Source: an uncultured Oscillospiraceae bacterium (GTDB lineage: Bacteria; Bacillota; Clostridia; Oscillospirales; Oscillospiraceae). From it: 5,546 bases of DNA. The stretch lies in NCBI GenBank assembly GCA_934565615.1, contig CAKTIH010000132.1, forward strand, positions 1 to 5,546, read 5' to 3'. A program made the position numbers and the translations under genes. Of this stretch, positions 4,706-5,546 are shown one piece after another; positions within the stretch are counted from its first letter, which is position 1; every line of letters begins with the position of its first letter. The notes under the pieces are model-generated. The model had not been told where the DNA came from and did no database searches. It worked only from the letters and a program-made list of their open reading frames with translations.

Positions 4706-4761
4706 TTTTACCCGCAGCTATGCGGTAAGAGATATATGTATTGAGATTATAAAGAATTTTA
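4706..4761 (+). promoter_or_regulatory. perR-rubrerythrin gap: bulged hairpin and weak Per-box-like site
   Basis: TTACC-C-GCA (4708-4716) pairs with TGCGGTAA (4721-4728) around loop GCTA with one bulged C. No T-tract follows on the plus strand, so it is a poor terminator. TTATAAAGAATTTTA (4747-4761) agrees with the Per box at 10 of 14 positions but has little symmetry. No convincing -35/-10 pair is seen. The rubrerythrin gene may depend on read-through from perR or on a promoter I cannot recognise. Confidence 0.3.
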
Positions 4762-4780
4762 CTTGAGGAGGAAATTTACT

Positions 4781-5347
4781 ATGAAGAAATGGGTTTGCCC
4801 CGTATGCGGTTATGTTCACGAGGGAGATACTCCCCCTGAGTTTTGCCCCCAGTGCAAGGTTCCCGGTTCCAAGTTCATCGAGCAGAAGGAAGGCTTGAGC
4901 TGGGCAGCGGAGCATGTTGTCGGCGTCGGCAAGCAGTTCGGCGCGGATGTTCCCGAAGAGGTACGCAATGAGATCATCGAGGGCCTGAGAGCAAACTTCC
5001 AAGGCGAGTGCACCGAGGTCGGCATGTACCTTGCTATGGCGCGCGTCGCGCACCGCGAGGGTTATCCTGAGATCGGCCTGTACTGGGAGAAGGCCGGACT
5101 TGAGGAAGCCGAGCACGCGGCGAAGTTTGCCGAGCTTCTGGGCGAGGTCGTCACTGACAGCACCAAGAAGAACCTGACCATGCGCGTCGAGGCCGAGAAC
5201 GGCGCGACCGCCGGTAAGTTCGAGCTTGCAAAGCTCTGCAAGAAGTATAATCTTGACGCTCTGCACGACACTATCCATGAGATGGCGCGTGACGAGGCAA
5301 GACACGGCAGAGCATTCGAGGGCCTGCTCAACCGCTATTTCAAGTAA
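4781..5347 (+). CDS. rbr: Reverse rubrerythrin (NADH peroxidase type)
   Basis: The 188-residue protein has an N-terminal rubredoxin-like domain (CPVCG at 6-10, CPQC at 22-25) and then a ferritin-like four-helix diiron domain. Candidate diiron ligands are E76 (GECTE), E109 and H112 (EEAEHA), E139 (AENGA) and E172 and H175 (ARDEARH). Having the rubredoxin domain first is the reverse of classical rubrerythrin. It is the form studied in Clostridium acetobutylicum, where it acts as terminal peroxidase in NADH-driven reduction of hydrogen peroxide and oxygen. The start is ATG 4781: GAGGAGG (4765-4771) lies 9 bases before it, and an upstream in-frame TTG at 4763 is discarded because it would place the ribosome site inside the gene. 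Codon choice is less GC-biased than in perR, suggesting high expression. It lies between perR and rubredoxin and is probably in the PerR regulon. Confidence 0.94.
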   Translation: MKKWVCPVCGYVHEGDTPPEFCPQCKVPGSKFIEQKEGLSWAAEHVVGVGKQFGADVPEEVRNEIIEGLRANFQGECTEVGMYLAMARVAHREGYPEIGLYWEKAGLEEAEHAAKFAELLGEVVTDSTKKNLTMRVEAENGATAGKFELAKLCKKYNLDALHDTIHEMARDEARHGRAFEGLLNRYFK

Positions 5348-5366
5348 GATAAAAGGAGAAAATATA

Positions 5367-5522
5367 ATGGCTAAGTTTGAATGCCCCTGCGGCTATGTTT
5401 ATGATCCTGCTGTCGGCGATCCCGATGGCGGCATTGCTCCCGGCACCGCCTGGGAGGACGTTCCCGAAGATTGGGTCTGCCCGGTCTGCGGCCTCGGCAA
5501 GGATGCTTTTGTAGAAGCGTAA
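5367..5522 (+). CDS. Rubredoxin with a C-x-C-G first knuckle
   Basis: The 51-residue protein is a small iron-sulfur electron carrier. It has YVYDPAVGDPDGGIAPGT (10-27), W29, EDVPEDWVCPVCG (30-42) and GKDAF (44-48), all typical of rubredoxin. The second knuckle C38-x-x-C41-G is normal. The first reads ECPCG, so the cysteines are C6 and C8, one residue closer than the usual C-x-x-C-G. The reading is direct (TGC CCC TGC GGC) and the rest of the frame is intact, so it is not a frameshift. AGGAG (5354-5358) lies 8 bases before ATG 5367, and only 19 bases separate it from the rubrerythrin stop, so the two are co-transcribed. It probably hands electrons to the rubrerythrin. An earlier in-frame ATG inside the rubrerythrin gene is rejected. 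No terminator is visible before the window ends. Confidence 0.94.
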   Translation: MAKFECPCGYVYDPAVGDPDGGIAPGTAWEDVPEDWVCPVCGLGKDAFVEA

Positions 5523-5546
5523 GGGAATGCGATAGCTCAAAATGCC

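Noticed and set aside
4763..4780. Upstream TTG start for rubrerythrin
   Set aside because: It would encode the GAGGAGG ribosome site as protein. The ATG at 4781 has that site at a good distance and gives the expected N-terminus MKKWVCPVCG.
1..5546. CRISPR array, riboswitch, toxin-antitoxin or phage-defence system
   Set aside because: No regularly spaced repeats, no recognisable aptamer core and no defence-type protein were found. The coding content is housekeeping, sporulation and oxidative stress.

Overview
The window looks like chromosome from an anaerobic, spore-forming, moderately GC-rich member of the Clostridia. An Oscillospirales/Ruminococcaceae-type genome is my best guess. The signs are a SpoIIP engulfment protein, a SleB-type spore-cortex hydrolase, a PerR-like repressor next to a reverse rubrerythrin and a rubredoxin (typical oxygen defence of anaerobes), strong Shine-Dalgarno (SD) sites, GC-rich coding DNA with many ATA isoleucine codons, and AT-rich intergenic gaps. 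The placement is inferred from gene content, since there is no 16S gene here.

Layout. 1-258 is the 3' end of a DapA/NanA-family aldolase gene, followed by a terminator-like hairpin. 310-656 has no credible protein gene. It holds a sequence resembling a solitary insertion-sequence end, an imperfect palindrome, a fragment that looks like the 3' half of a tRNA, and a strong hairpin that probably ends the tRNA-Val transcript. 657-1077 carries tRNA-Val(CAC) on the minus strand and, divergently, tRNA-Met(CAT) and tRNA-Glu(TTC) on the plus strand, with a 17-bp-spaced promoter for each direction. A bidirectional terminator (1083-1120) closes the tRNA unit and the converging operon.

1148-2947 is a minus-strand, three-gene operon read as TSCPD-domain protein, SleB-like cell-wall hydrolase, rsmG. 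The genes overlap by 8 and 4 bases and one promoter (2981-3009) serves them. spoIIP is divergent from it (3062-4195), with a possible sigma-E-type promoter and an ambiguous start codon.

4225-5522 is an oxidative-stress cluster: promoter, Per-box-like operator, perR, reverse rubrerythrin, rubredoxin. By family knowledge, PerR senses peroxide through a bound metal and represses peroxidase genes. Rubrerythrin reduces peroxide at a diiron site, and rubredoxin can supply the electrons. The rubredoxin has an unusual C-x-C-G first metal knuckle. I see no wholly new multi-gene system. The best leads are that rubredoxin variant, the tRNA-like and repeat-derived material at 324-640, and the perR operator layout.
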